43,008 nucleotides of DNA from Acidobacteriota bacterium (lineage in GTDB: Bacteria; Acidobacteriota; Vicinamibacteria; Vicinamibacterales; CAVVIG01), in contig JAOBWF010000149.1 of assembly GCA_025463215.1 (NCBI GenBank), positions 1 through 43,008 of the forward strand, given 5' to 3'. Positions 26,766 through 35,237 of this stretch are shown here, in pieces. Positions within the stretch are counted from its first letter, which is position 1. Every line of letters starts with the position of its first letter. Position numbers and translations under genes: made by a program. Below the pieces are notes generated by a model that had not been told where the DNA came from, ran no database searches, and saw only the letters and a list, made by a program, of their open reading frames with translations.

Positions 26766-28093
26766 CACCGCACCTCCGTCACGCCTTCGAACATGTCGGC
26801 CGGCAGGTGGATGCCCGACATCTTCAGCCGCTCGCAGCACTTCGGACGCACGCCGGTGGCACGGAAGCGGCCGATCACCTTGCCGTCCTGCGTAATCCCC
26901 ATCTTCTCGAACACGAAGATCTCCTGCATGGTGATGACATCCCCCTCCATGCCGGTGATTTCGGAAATGCTGGTGATCTTGCGCGAGCCGTCGCTGAGGC
27001 GCGTCTGCTGAACGACGAACTGAATCGCCGACGAGATCTGCTGGCGCATGGCGCGCTCCGGCAGGTTCGTCGCGCCCATCGCGATCATCGTTTCGATGCG
27101 GGTCAGGGCATCGCGCGGCGTATTGGCGTGGACGGTGGTCAGCGAGCCGTCGTGACCCGTGTTCATCGCCTGCAGCATGTCGAGCGCTTCCTCGCCGCGG
27201 ACCTCGCCGACGACGATGCGATCGGGGCGCATGCGGAGCGCGTTGATCATCAGCTGGCGCTGGCGGATGGCCCCCTTGCCCTCGACGTTGGGCGGCCGGG
27301 TTTCGAGCCGCACGACGTGGTCCTGATGGAGCTGCAGCTCCGCGGCGTCCTCGATGGTGACGATGCGTTCGCGCTCCGAGATGAAGCTCGAGAGCACGTT
27401 GAGCAGAGTCGTCTTGCCGGCGCCGGTGCCGCCGCTGATCAAGCCGTTGAGCCGCGCCTTGACGCAGTGCGACAGGAAGTCGAGCATCGGGCGCGTCAGC
27501 GCACGCAAGGTGACCAGGTCGTCGGCCTTGAGCCGCTCCGACGGAAAACGGCGGATCGAGAGCAGCGCGCCGTCGACCGCGAGCGGCGGGATGATCGCGT
27601 TGACGCGGGAGCCGTCCGGCAGCCGTGCGTCGACCATCGGCGAGCTATCGTCGACGCGCCGTCCGACCGCGCTGACGATGCGATCGATGACGCGCATGAG
27701 ATGCCGCTCGTCCTGAAAATTGGCGGCGACCTTCTCGAGCATGCCGTTGCGCTCGACGTACACGTTCTTGTAGGTGTTGACCACGATGTCGCTGATCGTC
27801 GGGTCGCGCAGCAGCGGCTCGAGCGGGCCGAGGCCGAACACGTCGTCGATCAGCTCGCCGAACAGCGTCTCGCGCTCGCCGAGGCTGAGGGGCGTGTTCT
27901 CCTCCGCCAACAGCTCGGTGAGCAGCGTGCGGATCTCGCTCTCGGCGCGCGCGCGGTCCGACAGCGCGAGCGCCTCGAGGTTGAGGCGGTTGAGCAGCTT
28001 CCGGTGCACGCCGGCTTTCAGGTCGAGATACTGCTGGCGCGGCGGCTGCGGACGGGCGGCTGCGGGAGGCGGCGCGGTGGCGACTGTGTTCAT
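26765..28093 (-). CDS. cpaF: CpaF/TadA secretion ATPase of the Tad pilus
   Basis: This 442-residue type II/IV secretion ATPase powers pilus assembly. Walker A is GGTGAGKT (221-228). The sequence [21 protein letters not shown] and [15 protein letters not shown] match the Walker B and His box region of the PilT/VirB11 superfamily. The N-terminal region contains the [18 protein letters not shown] domain characteristic of CpaF. The first 25 residues are Pro/Ala-rich. It lies 6 nt downstream of cpaE and overlaps tadB. Confidence 0.95.
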   Translation of the reverse strand: MNTVATAPPPAAARPQPPRQQYLDLKAGVHRKLLNRLNLEALALSDRARAESEIRTLLTELLAEENTPLSLGERETLFGELIDDVFGLGPLEPLLRDPTISDIVVNTYKNVYVERNGMLEKVAANFQDERHLMRVIDRIVSAVGRRVDDSSPMVDARLPDGSRVNAIIPPLAVDGALLSIRRFPSERLKADDLVTLRALTRPMLDFLSHCVKARLNGLISGGTGAGKTTLLNVLSSFISERERIVTIEDAAELQLHQDHVVRLETRPPNVEGKGAIRQRQLMINALRMRPDRIVVGEVRGEEALDMLQAMNTGHDGSLTTVHANTPRDALTRIETMIAMGATNLPERAMRQQISSAIQFVVQQTRLSDGSRKITSISEITGMEGDVITMQEIFVFEKMGITQDGKVIGRFRATGVRPKCCERLKMSGIHLPADMFEGVTEVR

Positions 28094-28099
28094 GGCTGG

Positions 28100-29287
28100 T
28101 TACCAGACCGAGGCGATGCCGGCGGTGAGGCGATCGAGCCCCGGCAGCCGGCGGCGCGCCGGCTGCGCCGCGGGCGCCGCGGCGCCGGGCTCGAGAATCT
28201 GCCGCGTGAAGTGATCGAACTGGGTCGCGATGTCGGAGTCGCCGGTCAGCGCCAGCGGCACGCCCGAATTGAGCGCCGTCGAGACGGTCTTGTAGTCGCT
28301 CGGAAACGTGTGGTGAATCGGGTGGCCGAGCGCGCCCTCGATCTGTTTGGGCGGAATCGGATACGGCTCCGCCGCCCGGTTGAGCAGAATGCGGACCCGC
28401 TCGCCGCACGCGCCAAGCTGGCGGACCCGGTCGAGCAGCCGCTGCGAATTGCGGATCGACGGCACGTCGGGGTTGGCGACGAGAAAGATCGTGTCGGCCG
28501 TGTACAGCGCCGCGACGGTGCACGAATTGATCTGGCTGCCGGCGTCGACCAGGATGTATTCGTATTGCCGGGCGAGCAGCCGGAACAGCTCCTCGATGGC
28601 GCCGCCGTCGGCCGCACCCGGCCGATCGAATTGATCCGAGCCGGCGAGGATCTCCAGGCCCGACTTGTGCTTGACCACGAGCTCGCGCAGGAACTCGCGG
28701 TCGAGCCGGTGCAGGTTGTCGATCGCGTCGAGCAGGCTGTAGCGCGGACGGACGCCGAGAAAGAGCGCCACTTCGCCGAGCCCCGGCTTGAGATCGACGA
28801 TCACCGTCGACCGTTTGCTGAGCCGCGCCAGCTCCACGCCGCAGTTCACCGACACCGTCGTCGTGCCCGCGCCCCCCTTGGCGCCGAAGAACACGAGCGT
28901 GGTGGCTGAGGGTCGCGCGCCCTGCGCCGTTTCGCGGCGCGCCGCCGTCCGCCGGACCGCGCCGTGGAAGCTTTCTTCGTCGGGCGGCCAGGTGAAGAAC
29001 TCGTTGGCGCCGGCGCGCATCGACTGGAGGATCAACTCCGGGTCGGCGGCGGTGGCGATGGCGAAGATGCCGGCGCCGGACGCGCCGGCGCGCAGCCGCT
29101 CGATGCTCGATGTCGACGACAGCGGTTCGCCGCGGGTGTCCACGATCACCAGATCGGGAGGGGTCCCGTCGCGGCCGGCGCGTTCGTCGAGCACGCTGAC
29201 CGGAATCGCACTCGCGCGCAGCAGACGCCCGAAATGCTTCTTGAACGCGTCATCTTCCGAGACGATGAGCCCGACCAGTTGCGCCAT
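28100..29287 (-). CDS. cpaE: CpaE/TadZ localisation ATPase
   Basis: This 395-residue protein has an N-terminal receiver-like domain (about 1-120) that keeps Asp50 in LVIVD, then a ParA/MinD-like ATPase with a deviant Walker A KGGAGTT (137-143). TadZ/CpaE proteins place the Tad machine at its cell site. The C-terminal 30 residues are Ala/Arg-rich. The start ATG 29287 lies 1 nt after the TadG-like stop; a longer start inside the upstream gene was rejected. Confidence 0.92.
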   Translation of the reverse strand: MAQLVGLIVSEDDAFKKHFGRLLRASAIPVSVLDERAGRDGTPPDLVIVDTRGEPLSSTSSIERLRAGASGAGIFAIATAADPELILQSMRAGANEFFTWPPDEESFHGAVRRTAARRETAQGARPSATTLVFFGAKGGAGTTTVSVNCGVELARLSKRSTVIVDLKPGLGEVALFLGVRPRYSLLDAIDNLHRLDREFLRELVVKHKSGLEILAGSDQFDRPGAADGGAIEELFRLLARQYEYILVDAGSQINSCTVAALYTADTIFLVANPDVPSIRNSQRLLDRVRQLGACGERVRILLNRAAEPYPIPPKQIEGALGHPIHHTFPSDYKTVSTALNSGVPLALTGDSDIATQFDHFTRQILEPGAAAPAAQPARRRLPGLDRLTAGIASVW

Positions 29288-29288
29288 G

Positions 29289-30431
29289 TTATTGAACCAG
29301 TCGAATGACTTTGGGGAACGCGCCCGCCGGCGCCGGCCCGAGGCTGCCGTCGAGCACGCCGCCGACCGGCGTGATGCGGCCGACCACCTCATTGCCCTGC
29401 ATCTGCTCGATGAAGAAGCCGATGTAGTTCGCGATCTTCAGGTCGATGTTCTTGCCGTGCTGCGCGCCGTTGGCGAAGACGACGGGGTCGTAGACCGGAA
29501 TGATCACGACCCGCGGGCTCTTGCCGAACGCGCTGCCCTTGACGCAGTTGCACGAGGTGTCCCAGACCGCGTTGGGATCCTTCGCCACCAGATCGTCGGC
29601 CCCCTGCTTGGTCGGGCCGACCATGTTGCCAGGCTCAGGGGTCATCGTGGCGCCGATCGGCAGCACCGCCGGGTTGCACCCGGAGATGTTGTTGCGATAG
29701 TCCGACGCGCCGCCGCTGCCGGGCAGATCCCACGGGTTGTAGAAGCTGGCGGTGATCTTGGTGTTGTTATCCGCCTTGAGGACGACCTCCGTGCCTTTGT
29801 CGCGCTCGGCGTTGTAGCCCGTGTAGTTGGTGTTCGGATCAGGAGACGGCTTCAGGCCGATGTAGGTGTCGGTGTTGATGTCGAACGTATCGCTCGGATC
29901 CCACGGCCCGGTCCCGTTCTCGATCCACTTGTCTGGAATCGTGAACGGCTTGACGCACGTCTCGGCGTTGGCGGGCGTCGCCTCCGCCGTCGCGGTGGCG
30001 CCGATGTCAACCGTCTGAACGCCGAAGAAGGTGCCCATCAGTGTCGCCACCGGGTTGCCGCGCGCGCCGGTCCGGAACACCCGCACGGCGACGCGATCGG
30101 GCTCGCCGGCCGCGTCGTTGGGAAACGTCACGTCCGCCGGCCCGACCGACACCACCTGTCCGGCGACTTTGTTGGCGAGCGCCGTATTGACGGCGCTTTG
30201 CACTGCCGGCCCGCCGCTCGATCGATCGGTGTAGCTGTTGTAGACGAGCGCGACGGCGCCGGCCAGCGCGCCGGCATCCGCGGCGTTCTGGGCCTGCGAC
30301 CGCGAGTTCATGAACAGACCGATGTCAATCGCGAGCGTCGTCGCCGACAGCATCGCCATGAAGCCGAGGCAGACGAAGACGAGCGACATGCCGCGCTCGT
30401 CGTGAAGGAGATGACGGGCGTTGTTGCGCAT
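29289..30431 (-). CDS. TadG-like pilus assembly protein (TadE/G-like N-terminal domain)
   Basis: This protein has 380 residues. The N terminus has the TadE/G-like signature: DERGMSLVFVCLGFMAM, then the TM helix, then QAQNAADAGALAGA. The rest is a large periplasmic part with six or so cysteines (TSCNCVKG and others) and no VWA motif that I can see. TadG-type proteins are pseudopilin-like components or anchors of the secreted pilus complex. The ATG at 30431 is preferred over a GTG at 30437 because GAGGTGG lies just upstream of the ATG. It follows the secretin gene by 8 nt. Confidence 0.85.
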   Translation of the reverse strand: MRNNARHLLHDERGMSLVFVCLGFMAMLSATTLAIDIGLFMNSRSQAQNAADAGALAGAVALVYNSYTDRSSGGPAVQSAVNTALANKVAGQVVSVGPADVTFPNDAAGEPDRVAVRVFRTGARGNPVATLMGTFFGVQTVDIGATATAEATPANAETCVKPFTIPDKWIENGTGPWDPSDTFDINTDTYIGLKPSPDPNTNYTGYNAERDKGTEVVLKADNNTKITASFYNPWDLPGSGGASDYRNNISGCNPAVLPIGATMTPEPGNMVGPTKQGADDLVAKDPNAVWDTSCNCVKGSAFGKSPRVVIIPVYDPVVFANGAQHGKNIDLKIANYIGFFIEQMQGNEVVGRITPVGGVLDGSLGPAPAGAFPKVIRLVQ

Positions 30432-30439
30432 AACCACCT

Positions 30440-32332
30440 CTAGTTCTGCTTCCGGTCACCGAGCTGCGCCTGGTACTTCGCCTCGGCCTCTTTGACCTTC
30501 GCGGCGGCCTCGCTGATCGCCTTCTGGTGATTGCGTTCGATCTCGGCCATGCGCCTCGCCTGCTCGGCGGCGATCTTGGCGGCTGCGGCCTCTTTCTTCG
30601 CCTGCCGTCTGGCGTCCACCTCGGCGACCTTCGCCGCCTCGGCGTCATGTTTGGCTTGACTGCGCGCGGCTTTGGCCTTCAGTTCCTGCTCGGCCTTGTC
30701 GCGGTTGCGGGTGGCTTCCTCCTGCTTCTTCAGATCCTTCGCGCTCGCCTGCTTGGGCGCCCTGTCCGCCTTGCCGCCATCGAACGCGTGTTGCTCGTTC
30801 GCCGTCAGCGGACGCGCCACGCCGCCCGCGGCCGGGACGGTGTTCGTCGCGGGCAACGTTCCCGTGTTCGGTCCGACCACGACGACCGGCGGATGCGGCG
30901 GGTTCAGGACGGCGGCGGCCGCCGCGGGCGACAGCGCAGCGCCCGGCGTCACCGCCGGAGTCGCCACCGCGGCTGGCGGCGCAGCAGGCACCACGAACGC
31001 GCTGCCGCGCGCCGGGCTGAACGCCGGAGGCAGCGGCGGCAGCGTCTTCTTCTCGGGCAGCGGCGCCAGGAACGGCTCGGGCGTGCGCGGCAGCACCGGG
31101 GTGACGCCCGAGGACGTGCGCTCGAGAATCTCCGGCGTGATCATCACCACCAGCTCGGTCTGGTCCTTGTTCGCCGCCTTGCTCTTGAACAGCAGGCCGA
31201 GAATCGGAATGTCGCCGATGCCCGGAATCTTCTGCAGCGTCGAGTTCATCGTGTTGTTGATGAGGCCGGCGATGGCGAACGTTTGCCCGTTCAGCAGATC
31301 GACTTCGGTCTCGGTGCGGCGCGTGCTGAGCGCAGGGATCCGGAATCCGTTCAGGAGGACGCCGTTCGCGAAATCGAGGGTGCTGACCTCAGGCCGCACC
31401 TTCAGGTGGATACGGTCGCCGTGGATCACCGGCGTGAAGTTCAAGCGCACGCCGAACTCCTTGTAGGCGACGGAAATGGCCAGGTTCGCGCCAGAGCCCT
31501 GGGCGATCGGCACCGGGAATTCGCCGCCGGCGAGAAAGCTCGCCTCCTTGCCGCTCTCGGCCACGAGGTTCGGCTCGGCCAGGCTCTGGAACTGCCCTTT
31601 CGTCTGCAGCGCCTTGATCACCGTTCCGAGCTGGTGCTTCGCGTCGAAGAGAAACAGGTTGAGAAAGTCGCTGAAGACCAACGTGCCCTGCCCGGCAGTT
31701 CCGGTGTCGAATGTCGGAGCGGCCGTCGACGTCGTCGAGCGCGCCACCACGTCCTTGTACCCGCCCGCGCCGGTGAAGAGCGACGTGCCGAGGTCGGTAA
31801 TCGCGGTGCGGCTGACTTCCGCGAAGCGCACGCGCAGCAGCACCTGGTTGCTGGCGGTGCTTTCCTGCACGCGCAGCATGTTCACCACTTCGTCGGCCTT
31901 CTCGACGTAGCCGCCGGCGACGCTGCTCGCCTTGTCGAAGATTTCCTTGTTCGACACCAGGCCGGACAGGACAATGCCCTTGCCGCTGCTCTGCGCCTCG
32001 ATGTGCTCGCCGGGGAACAGGCGCGTCATCTGGTCGTTGAGTCGGGCGAGATCGCGCTGCACCACGATTTCGTAGCGGTGCAGGCCGCCGCTGCGCTCCC
32101 ACACGTACATCGAGATCGTGCCCGGCATCTTGCCGTTGACGAGCAGCTGGTTGGCCGACGTGACGACGGCGTCGGCAATATCGGCGCTGGTGAGCGATAC
32201 CCGCGCGATCGCGCTGCCGACGTCGACGACGGTCGAGCGGCCGACGAGCAGCTTGAGCGACGAGGCTTCGTCGGCGCGGATGAGGCGCGGCATCGCCACC
32301 GCGATCAGGAGAATCAGAATGAATCTGCGCAT
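30440..32332 (-). CDS. cpaC: CpaC/RcpA secretin with C-terminal coiled-coil extension
   Basis: This 630-residue protein has a signal peptide (about 1-20), a BON/N-domain region (20-160) and a secretin beta-domain (about 165-403). The domain has the signature VEVDLLNGQTFAIAGLINN-type stretch and IPGIGDIPILGLLF. It forms the outer-membrane pore for the pilus. Beyond residue 405 it is unusual: a Pro/Ala/Val-rich linker (410-510), then about 110 residues rich in Lys, Glu, Ala and Arg predicted as a coiled coil (520-630), TolA-like. Usual CpaC proteins end soon after the secretin domain. The ATG at 32332 is chosen over a GTG at 32338 because AGGAG sits 8 nt before the ATG but only 2 nt before the GTG. 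Confidence 0.9.
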   Translation of the reverse strand: MRRFILILLIAVAMPRLIRADEASSLKLLVGRSTVVDVGSAIARVSLTSADIADAVVTSANQLLVNGKMPGTISMYVWERSGGLHRYEIVVQRDLARLNDQMTRLFPGEHIEAQSSGKGIVLSGLVSNKEIFDKASSVAGGYVEKADEVVNMLRVQESTASNQVLLRVRFAEVSRTAITDLGTSLFTGAGGYKDVVARSTTSTAAPTFDTGTAGQGTLVFSDFLNLFLFDAKHQLGTVIKALQTKGQFQSLAEPNLVAESGKEASFLAGGEFPVPIAQGSGANLAISVAYKEFGVRLNFTPVIHGDRIHLKVRPEVSTLDFANGVLLNGFRIPALSTRRTETEVDLLNGQTFAIAGLINNTMNSTLQKIPGIGDIPILGLLFKSKAANKDQTELVVMITPEILERTSSGVTPVLPRTPEPFLAPLPEKKTLPPLPPAFSPARGSAFVVPAAPPAAVATPAVTPGAALSPAAAAAVLNPPHPPVVVVGPNTGTLPATNTVPAAGGVARPLTANEQHAFDGGKADRAPKQASAKDLKKQEEATRNRDKAEQELKAKAARSQAKHDAEAAKVAEVDARRQAKKEAAAAKIAAEQARRMAEIERNHQKAISEAAAKVKEAEAKYQAQLGDRKQN

Positions 32333-32334
32333 GG

Positions 32335-33198
32335 TCACTGCTCCTGACGCACGACTTCGCGTGCGCGCTTGTCGCCGCGGATGATCTCGACCGTCGGCAG
32401 GTCCGGTTCGGCGACCCTGACGGATGGGGAGGACGGTGCCGACGACGCGAGGCGCGTCCGCGTGACGGCGGTGCGGGTCGGAACACCGAACCCGAAGAGC
32501 GCGCCCGGACGGATGCCGTGCGTGGCCGGCATGGTCTTGTCGAGCGGGTTGCGCAGCGCGAGCTGAATCTTCCCTTCAGTGCTGGCGAGCGTCAGCCGCT
32601 CCGCCTCTTCGGGGTCGACGAGCAGCGTGACGACGCTGACCGCAATCGGCTTGTTGCGGTCGGTGTCGCGCTCGATCTTCGTGCCCGCGGCCAGCACTTG
32701 CACGTTGGTCAGAATCACCTTCGAGGTCATGTCGGTGCTCTGTCCGGTCGGGCTGACCGTCGCCAGGACGTCGACCCGCCCGCCGGGGAGGACGTAGCCG
32801 GCGACGCCGATCACTTCGTTGACGCGGACCGAAACCGCGCGCAGCCCGGGCGGGATGGTCGGCGGCAGGCCCGAGCCCGCCTCCTTGGATGCCAGCTTCA
32901 TCGGCAGAATAGGCTCGTTCTGAATCAGCGGCAGGACGATGCCGCGGCCGATCACGTCTTTCGGATCGGAGATCGCGTTGGCGGGCATGGCGTTGGCCGG
33001 CCAGTCGATGATCCGGACGTCCTCGCGCCGGAGCTCGGCGCCGATGTCCAGATCGCTGGCGGCGACGACGACCGGACGCGTCGGCATCGACGTCGTCCGC
33101 GCCGGCAGGCGCTGGACGTAGTTATAGGTGCCGAAGGCGAGCGCGCCGCCGGCCGTAATCGCCAGCACGAACACCATGAACACTCGCATGCGAGCCAT
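32335..33198 (-). CDS. cpaB: CpaB/RcpC Flp pilus assembly protein
   Basis: This 287-residue protein has an N-terminal TM helix (VFMVFVLAITAGGALAFG) and a SAF domain beginning RPVVVAASDLDIGAELRRED. The RcpC-type core follows, including LRAVSVRVNEVIGVAGYVLPGGRVDVL in order. It acts in the periplasm next to the secretin, possibly gating the pore or binding cell wall. The start ATG has AGGGG about 9 nt upstream. The stop lies 2 nt before the cpaC ATG. Confidence 0.93.
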   Translation of the reverse strand: MARMRVFMVFVLAITAGGALAFGTYNYVQRLPARTTSMPTRPVVVAASDLDIGAELRREDVRIIDWPANAMPANAISDPKDVIGRGIVLPLIQNEPILPMKLASKEAGSGLPPTIPPGLRAVSVRVNEVIGVAGYVLPGGRVDVLATVSPTGQSTDMTSKVILTNVQVLAAGTKIERDTDRNKPIAVSVVTLLVDPEEAERLTLASTEGKIQLALRNPLDKTMPATHGIRPGALFGFGVPTRTAVTRTRLASSAPSSPSVRVAEPDLPTVEIIRGDKRAREVVRQEQ

Positions 33199-33215
33199 AA
33201 GTCAGGTCCCCTCGG

Positions 33216-33668
33216 TTACTGCGATTCGTTCCGCATCGCGGCCGATGCGGTGAGTGTGAACGGCGCGCCCAGCGTCGATCCCGACACCAGCAGACGCGCC
33301 ACCGGCTGGAGCACCATGAATTGGAACGGGTAGTTGACCGTCACCAGCGACGCTGACGCGGTGGCGCCGCCGCCGATCGGCACGGTCGCGGCCGGATTGA
33401 CCACGATCGTGGCGCTCGCCGTGTTCGAGAGCTGCCCCGACGTCAGGTAACTCCTGACCCGCGCGTCGACCGCGCCGGCCACTGGATTCGGCAACACCGC
33501 GAGCCGCGCGCCCTCCCGGGCCGCGTTGGTCAACACCTGCAAGGTCTGAAACGCCCGGCCGAATTCGAAGATGCCGACCGACACGATCAGGAGCAGCGGC
33601 AGCGTCATCGCCGTTTCGACCAGCGCCGTGCCGCGCTCGCCTGCCAGTAGTCTGCGCATCCGGGTCAT
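33216..33668 (-). CDS. TadE-like pseudopilin
   Basis: This 150-residue protein has the TadE signature GERGTALVETAMTLPLLLIV, including the conserved Glu in the first part of the hydrophobic stretch, then the TM helix and FEFGRAFQTLQVLTNAAREGARLA. The remainder is a small periplasmic beta-rich domain. TadE proteins are processed by the prepilin peptidase encoded just upstream. The ATG at 33668 is preceded by GAAGGAG, 5 nt upstream, which rules out the longer start. Confidence 0.9.
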   Translation of the reverse strand: MTRMRRLLAGERGTALVETAMTLPLLLIVSVGIFEFGRAFQTLQVLTNAAREGARLAVLPNPVAGAVDARVRSYLTSGQLSNTASATIVVNPAATVPIGGGATASASLVTVNYPFQFMVLQPVARLLVSGSTLGAPFTLTASAAMRNESQ

Positions 33669-33678
33669 CTCATCTCCT

Positions 33679-34191
33679 TCACAGTCCGAGCGTCGCCAGC
33701 GTGACGCCGATTGCGATCGCCGGGGCGTACGCAAACCGGTTGTTCTCGACCGGCGCCTCGATCGCGGCGGCGTTCAAGCCGCCGGTGGCGACCAGCACCG
33801 CGGTGCGGTCGAGCGTCTGCCGCAGCCGGCCGCGCTTCGCCGCGACCGCGATCGCCAGGACGCCACCGGCGACGACGGTAAAGAAGAAGCCGCGCAGAAT
33901 GTGCGACGGCCCGACCAGCGCGCCCATCGCGGCGAACAGCTTGACGTCGCCCGCCCCGGTCGCACCGAAGAGAAATCCGGGGAGCATGAGCGCGAGGCCC
34001 ACACCCAGACCCGCGGCCGCCGCGCCGACCGAGACGCCGCTCAGGCCGGTGACGGCGAGCACGATGCCGATCGACGCGATCAACGCGTTCAATGCGTTCG
34101 GCACACGACGGGTCCGAAGGTCGATCGCGGTCGCCGCCACGGCGCCGCAGACGACCGTCCCGACGACGATGAAATCAGACAGCCTGGCCAA
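33679..34191 (-). CDS. cpaA: CpaA/TadV prepilin peptidase (A24)
   Basis: This protein of about 170 residues has several TM helices. It carries the two aspartates of the A24 peptidases, in AIDLRTRRVPN and GAGDVKLFAAMG (GxGD). It cleaves Flp pilins and TadE-type pseudopilins after glycine. TTG at 34191 is chosen as start: GGAG lies 5 nt upstream and the overlap with the pilin gene is 17 nt. The only upstream ATG-like start lies deep in the pilin gene. It lacks the N-methylation domain of PilD, as is usual for Tad systems. Confidence 0.85.
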   Translation of the reverse strand: MARLSDFIVVGTVVCGAVAATAIDLRTRRVPNALNALIASIGIVLAVTGLSGVSVGAAAAGLGVGLALMLPGFLFGATGAGDVKLFAAMGALVGPSHILRGFFFTVVAGGVLAIAVAAKRGRLRQTLDRTAVLVATGGLNAAAIEAPVENNRFAYAPAIAIGVTLATLGL

Positions 34192-34348
34192 TGCTGCTCC
34201 AGAAGACCGTGTAGATCGTGTTGCCCACCGTCGAGACGCCGACAATGGCGACAATCGCGATCAACGCGACCAGTAATCCGTATTCGATGAGATCCTGGCC
34301 CTGGTCGCCGTCGACCAGGCGCGCGATTGACGTCTTTAACTGAGTCAT
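34175..34348 (-). CDS. flp: Flp/Fap pilin, second copy
   Basis: This 57-residue prepilin has a leader ending DGDQG followed by QDLIEYGLLVALIAIVAIVG. It matches the Flp motif with Glu+5 and Tyr+6 after the cleavage Gly, then a hydrophobic helix and a short C terminus. It is separated from the upstream pilin by 74 nt that contain a strong GC hairpin. Its Shine-Dalgarno sequence is weak compared with that of the first pilin, suggesting lower expression as a minor pilin. Confidence 0.93.
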   Translation of the reverse strand: MTQLKTSIARLVDGDQGQDLIEYGLLVALIAIVAIVGVSTVGNTIYTVFWSSIGQAV

Positions 34349-34371
34349 GAGCCCCGCCTTTCGTGAACGAA

Positions 34372-34389
34372 GGGCGGCGTCGGCCGCCC
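34372..34389 (-). terminator. GC hairpin between pilin genes, possible attenuator
   Basis: GGGCGGC-loop-GCCGCCC is a perfect 7-bp stem (34372-34378 with 34383-34389) in the 74-nt gap between the two pilin genes. It is followed on the minus strand by TTCGTT rather than a clean T run, so partial termination or 3'-end protection is more likely than a full stop. This would favour the first pilin over downstream genes. Confidence 0.5.
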
Positions 34390-34422
34390 CTCGTCCCATC
34401 ACCTTACGTGTGTCGTGTCGCC

Positions 34423-34608
34423 TTACGAACCCGCGGCGGTCGACAGCTGCGACGCCACGTTGCCGAAGATCTTGTTGACGTTGGTGCCGGCCAGCGTGAC
34501 CGCGCCAACGGCGACCAGCGCGATCAGCGCGACGAGCAGCGCGTACTCGAGCAGGTCCTGACCGTCTTCGGCGTGCGCGAGCTTCTTGAAACGATTGATG
34601 TAGTTCAT
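34423..34608 (-). CDS. flp: Flp/Fap major pilin, first gene of the Tad operon
   Basis: This 61-residue prepilin has leader MNYINRFKKLAHAEDG, cleavage before QDLLEYALLVALIALVAVG (Glu+5, Tyr+6), and a short Ser/Ala-rich C terminus. AAGGAG (34615-34620) is 6 nt from the ATG at 34608 but directly abuts another ATG at 34614, so 34608 is the real start. It is the probable major pilin, being the first gene of the operon with the best ribosome-binding site. Confidence 0.95.
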   Translation of the reverse strand: MNYINRFKKLAHAEDGQDLLEYALLVALIALVAVGAVTLAGTNVNKIFGNVASQLSTAAGS

Positions 34609-34621
34609 GTCCATCTCCTTA

Positions 34622-34639
34622 GCGCGTTGACTGACGCGC
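34622..34639 (-). promoter_or_regulatory. 5'-UTR hairpin next to the pilin Shine-Dalgarno sequence
   Basis: GCGCGT-TGACTG-ACGCGC (34622-34639) forms a perfect 6-bp stem ending 2 nt before the AAGGAG of the first pilin gene. A second stem, CGGTCGC paired with GCGACCG, lies further upstream in the leader (about 34663-34686). Such leaders often stabilise pilin mRNA; here this is inferred from sequence alone. Confidence 0.4.
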
Positions 34640-34702
34640 ACAGTCGCGAGTGCGAAATTCGGTCGCGATGAAGTCGGCGACCGCGTGACAGACGGTGAAA
34701 TC

Positions 34703-34717
34703 GCAACGCGTGTGCCA
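34703..34717 (-). promoter_or_regulatory. Sigma-54 type -24/-12 promoter for the Tad operon
   Basis: On the minus strand TGGCACACGCGTTGC matches the sigma-54 consensus TGGCACG-N4-TTGC at all but one base of the core, with exact GG to GC spacing. Transcription would start near 34691, giving a structured leader of about 80 nt before the pilin ATG at 34608. The surrounding 356-bp gene-free stretch (34609-34964) also serves the divergent plus-strand genes, where I see no clear promoter. Sigma-54 control would require an enhancer-binding activator, and none is encoded in this window. Confidence 0.65.
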
Positions 34718-34964
34718 TCAGCGTTTCGACGCCGCGCCGATCGCACGCAACTACCGGGCGGTGGTGTGGTTAGGGTCGATTGCGCGGATCGGTCGCGCCG
34801 GAGTTGTCGTGTCGAATCCAAATCCTGGTTCCGCATATTCGTAACCACGCCACCGATTTCGTGGGAAGGTGCGGGCGATGCGAGGCGACACGAGGGACAA
34901 AGCGCGAAATAGGCCTGATTCCCGGAGGCGGCGCCGACGGAACGGCATTTGCGATACCGCGGTC

Positions 34965-35237
34965 ATGCGTCGGGTATTCCGCGAAGGGCTGATGTCGGCA
35001 GGCACCGTGGTCATTCTGCTGCTGGTGTTGATTGGCGCTGACGATCGCGTCCGCGAACAGCTGTCGCTCCGCGTCTTCAATCACCCGTCGGTGGAGTTGG
35101 CCAGCGCGAGCCGGCACGTTGCCGATCTCACGAACGTCCTGGCGCAGGCTGCGCGCCAACAGAGTATCGGCCATGCCCCGCTGCTGATCTTCACGCTCGC
35201 CGCGGCGGTGCTCGTCTTGTTCATGCTGCGAACCTAA
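34965..35237 (+). CDS. Small two-TM protein divergent from the Tad operon
   Basis: This protein of about 90 residues has one TM near the N terminus (SAGTVVILLLVLIGAD) and a second at the C terminus (LLIFTLAAAVLVLFML). Between them is a polar, helix-prone loop with SVELASASRHVADLTNVLAQAA. I recognise no family. Start options are ATG 34965 or ATG 34992; neither has a good Shine-Dalgarno sequence. The TAA stop is directly followed by the ATG of the next gene, so the two are translationally linked. Its location suggests a Tad-associated membrane accessory. Confidence 0.55.
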   Translation: MRRVFREGLMSAGTVVILLLVLIGADDRVREQLSLRVFNHPSVELASASRHVADLTNVLAQAARQQSIGHAPLLIFTLAAAVLVLFMLRT

